DNA from: JBDTNK01 sp039933775
GTDB taxonomy: Bacteria; Chloroflexota; Limnocylindria; QHBO01
NCBI GenBank assembly: GCA_039933775.1
Contig: JBDTNK010000010.1
Coordinates: 1-49,826 of the forward strand
Length of the DNA stretch: 49,826 nt
Direction of reading: 5' to 3'
Shown piece after piece: positions 49,238 to 49,826 of this stretch (its first letter is position 1; each line of letters begins with the position of its first letter). The notes below the pieces were generated by a model. It did no database searches. It was not told the DNA's origin and worked only from the letters and a program-made list of their open reading frames with translations. The position numbers and the translations under genes were made by a program.

Positions 49238-49826
49238 ATGAGCAGACGCCCAGAGGATCCACAGCCGCCGCACGGCGCGCCACGCGTCGATCCGTTGCTG
49301 GAGGTGCGGGAGCGCAAACGGGGCCGACGCCCCGGTGACGCATACGTGCGCATCGTGCGCCCCTTCGAGGACGAGTTCTCGCTCGAGGAGGGCCGCCTCG
49401 TGGCGAGCGAGCGCACGATCTCGCACCGAACGGGGATGCGCGGGAGGCTGCGCAAGCTGCGCACCATCCTCATCGGGAAGCCGATCCACAGCGAGCAGGA
49501 GTCGCACGAGCGCCTGACGAAGACGAAGGCGCTGGCGATCTTCAGCTCGGACAACATCAGCTCATCGGCCTATGGCCCTGAAGAGATCATGCGCGTGCTG
49601 GCCCTGGCGGGCGCCGGTGCCCTGAGCCTGACCCTGCCGCTCGCCGGGCTGATCACGGTCATGCTTGCCGTGGTGACCGTCTCCTATCGGCAGACGATCA
49701 AGGCCTACCCGCTCGGCGCCAGCTCGTACATCGTGGCCAGCGACAACCTGGGCGACCGGATGGGCGTGCTAGCCGCCTCGGCGCTGCTCATCGGCTACGT
49801 GGTGACGGTCGCGGTATCCGTCTCCG
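49238..49826 (+). CDS. APC-superfamily permease, N-terminal part (cut by window edge)
   Basis: 196 codons visible. A hydrophilic N-terminus of about 95 residues precedes HERLTKTKALAIFSSDNISS and SAYGPEEIMRVLALAGAGAL, the signature start of amino-acid/potassium permeases of the APC family (KUP-like members have a similar FSSDxxSSVAY). Membrane helices follow at LSLTLPLAGLITVMLAVVTV and RMGVLAASALLIGYVVTVA, with the KAYPLGASSYIVA re-entrant loop. The 95-residue cytoplasmic leader is long for this family. A TACTAC or TTTACT 7-9 nt before the ATG is a weak -10. The substrate is unknown and the gene continues past 49826. Confidence 0.85.
   Translation, partial: MSRRPEDPQPPHGAPRVDPLLEVRERKRGRRPGDAYVRIVRPFEDEFSLEEGRLVASERTISHRTGMRGRLRKLRTILIGKPIHSEQESHERLTKTKALAIFSSDNISSSAYGPEEIMRVLALAGAGALSLTLPLAGLITVMLAVVTVSYRQTIKAYPLGASSYIVASDNLGDRMGVLAASALLIGYVVTVAVSVS

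Noticed and set aside
48004..49557. Long minus-strand open frame opposite the ABC permease and APC genes
   Set aside because: Composition is Arg/Ser/Gln-rich without motifs; the plus strand encodes clear membrane proteins and a PEEIM-type permease.

Overview
The window is 49.8 kb of very GC-rich bacterial DNA. It is densely coding, with genes joined by 4-nt (ATGA/GTGA) stop-start overlaps and almost no spacer. Gene content (heterodimeric 2-oxoacid dehydrogenase plus homodimeric AceE, cyanophycin genes, DUF2089-DUF4097-ABC cassette, GlpABC) and frequent leaderless-type starts suggest an aerobic or facultative free-living bacterium, most likely Chloroflexota (Limnocylindria-like), with Actinomycetota as second choice. 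That placement is inference. No rRNA, tRNA, CRISPR, phage or insertion sequence was seen.

Layout. 1-3.95 kb (minus strand): hisG (runs off the left edge) behind a TrpR-like regulator, then a J-domain protein coupled to an orphan sensor histidine kinase. 4-10.6 kb: a cyanophycin locus with cyanophycinase and cyanophycin synthetase (plus strand), a convergent stand-alone CphA-like Mur ligase with no ATP-grasp domain, and a divergent M20 peptidase. 10.8-17.5 kb: thioesterase, E3, E1alpha, E1beta and E2 of a branched-chain-type 2-oxoacid dehydrogenase, with a LuxR regulator and a divergent lipoprotein gene lying between E1beta and E2. 17.5-22.8 kb: a frameshifted AlkD-like gene, two small membrane ORFs, then lipA-lipB, two metallo-beta-lactamase-fold proteins and a lipoprotein. 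22.8-26.1 kb: a hypothetical protein and a drug/polysaccharide-type ABC exporter. 26.5-38.5 kb: a 12-gene minus-strand glycerol block (glpF-dhaK-dhaL-glpK-dhaM-plsY-hpr-ptsI-pgsA-glpA-glpB-glpC). 38.7-41.1 kb: two small proteins, NDH-2 and a CBS protein. 41.3-44 kb: aceE. 44-49.2 kb: a J-domain/zinc-ribbon protein and a seven-gene coupled cassette (48-aa protein, DUF2089, DUF4097, SHOCT-like protein, ABC ATPase, two permeases). The right edge holds the start of an APC-type permease.

How the genes fit together. The lipoyl theme recurs: E2 carries a lipoyl domain, lipA/lipB make and attach the cofactor, and E3 can serve both the BCKDH-type complex and AceE. The glycerol block brings glycerol in, makes glycerol-3-phosphate and dihydroxyacetone phosphate, oxidises G3P through GlpABC, and includes two G3P-using phospholipid genes (plsY, pgsA). 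DhaM, HPr and EI form a soluble phosphorelay that needs no sugar permease. The cyanophycin locus could make, store and break down an Asp-Arg polymer.

The strongest new observation is regulatory. Nearly every gene that begins a transcription unit has a TANNNT -10 hexamer 6-12 nt before its start codon, predicting leaderless or near-leaderless mRNA. Genes with long leaders or internal positions instead carry clear Shine-Dalgarno sequences. In the 25-bp gap between the stand-alone Mur ligase and the M20 peptidase, two opposite -10 elements overlap by 2 bp. All reading is by eye; no alignment or database search was possible.
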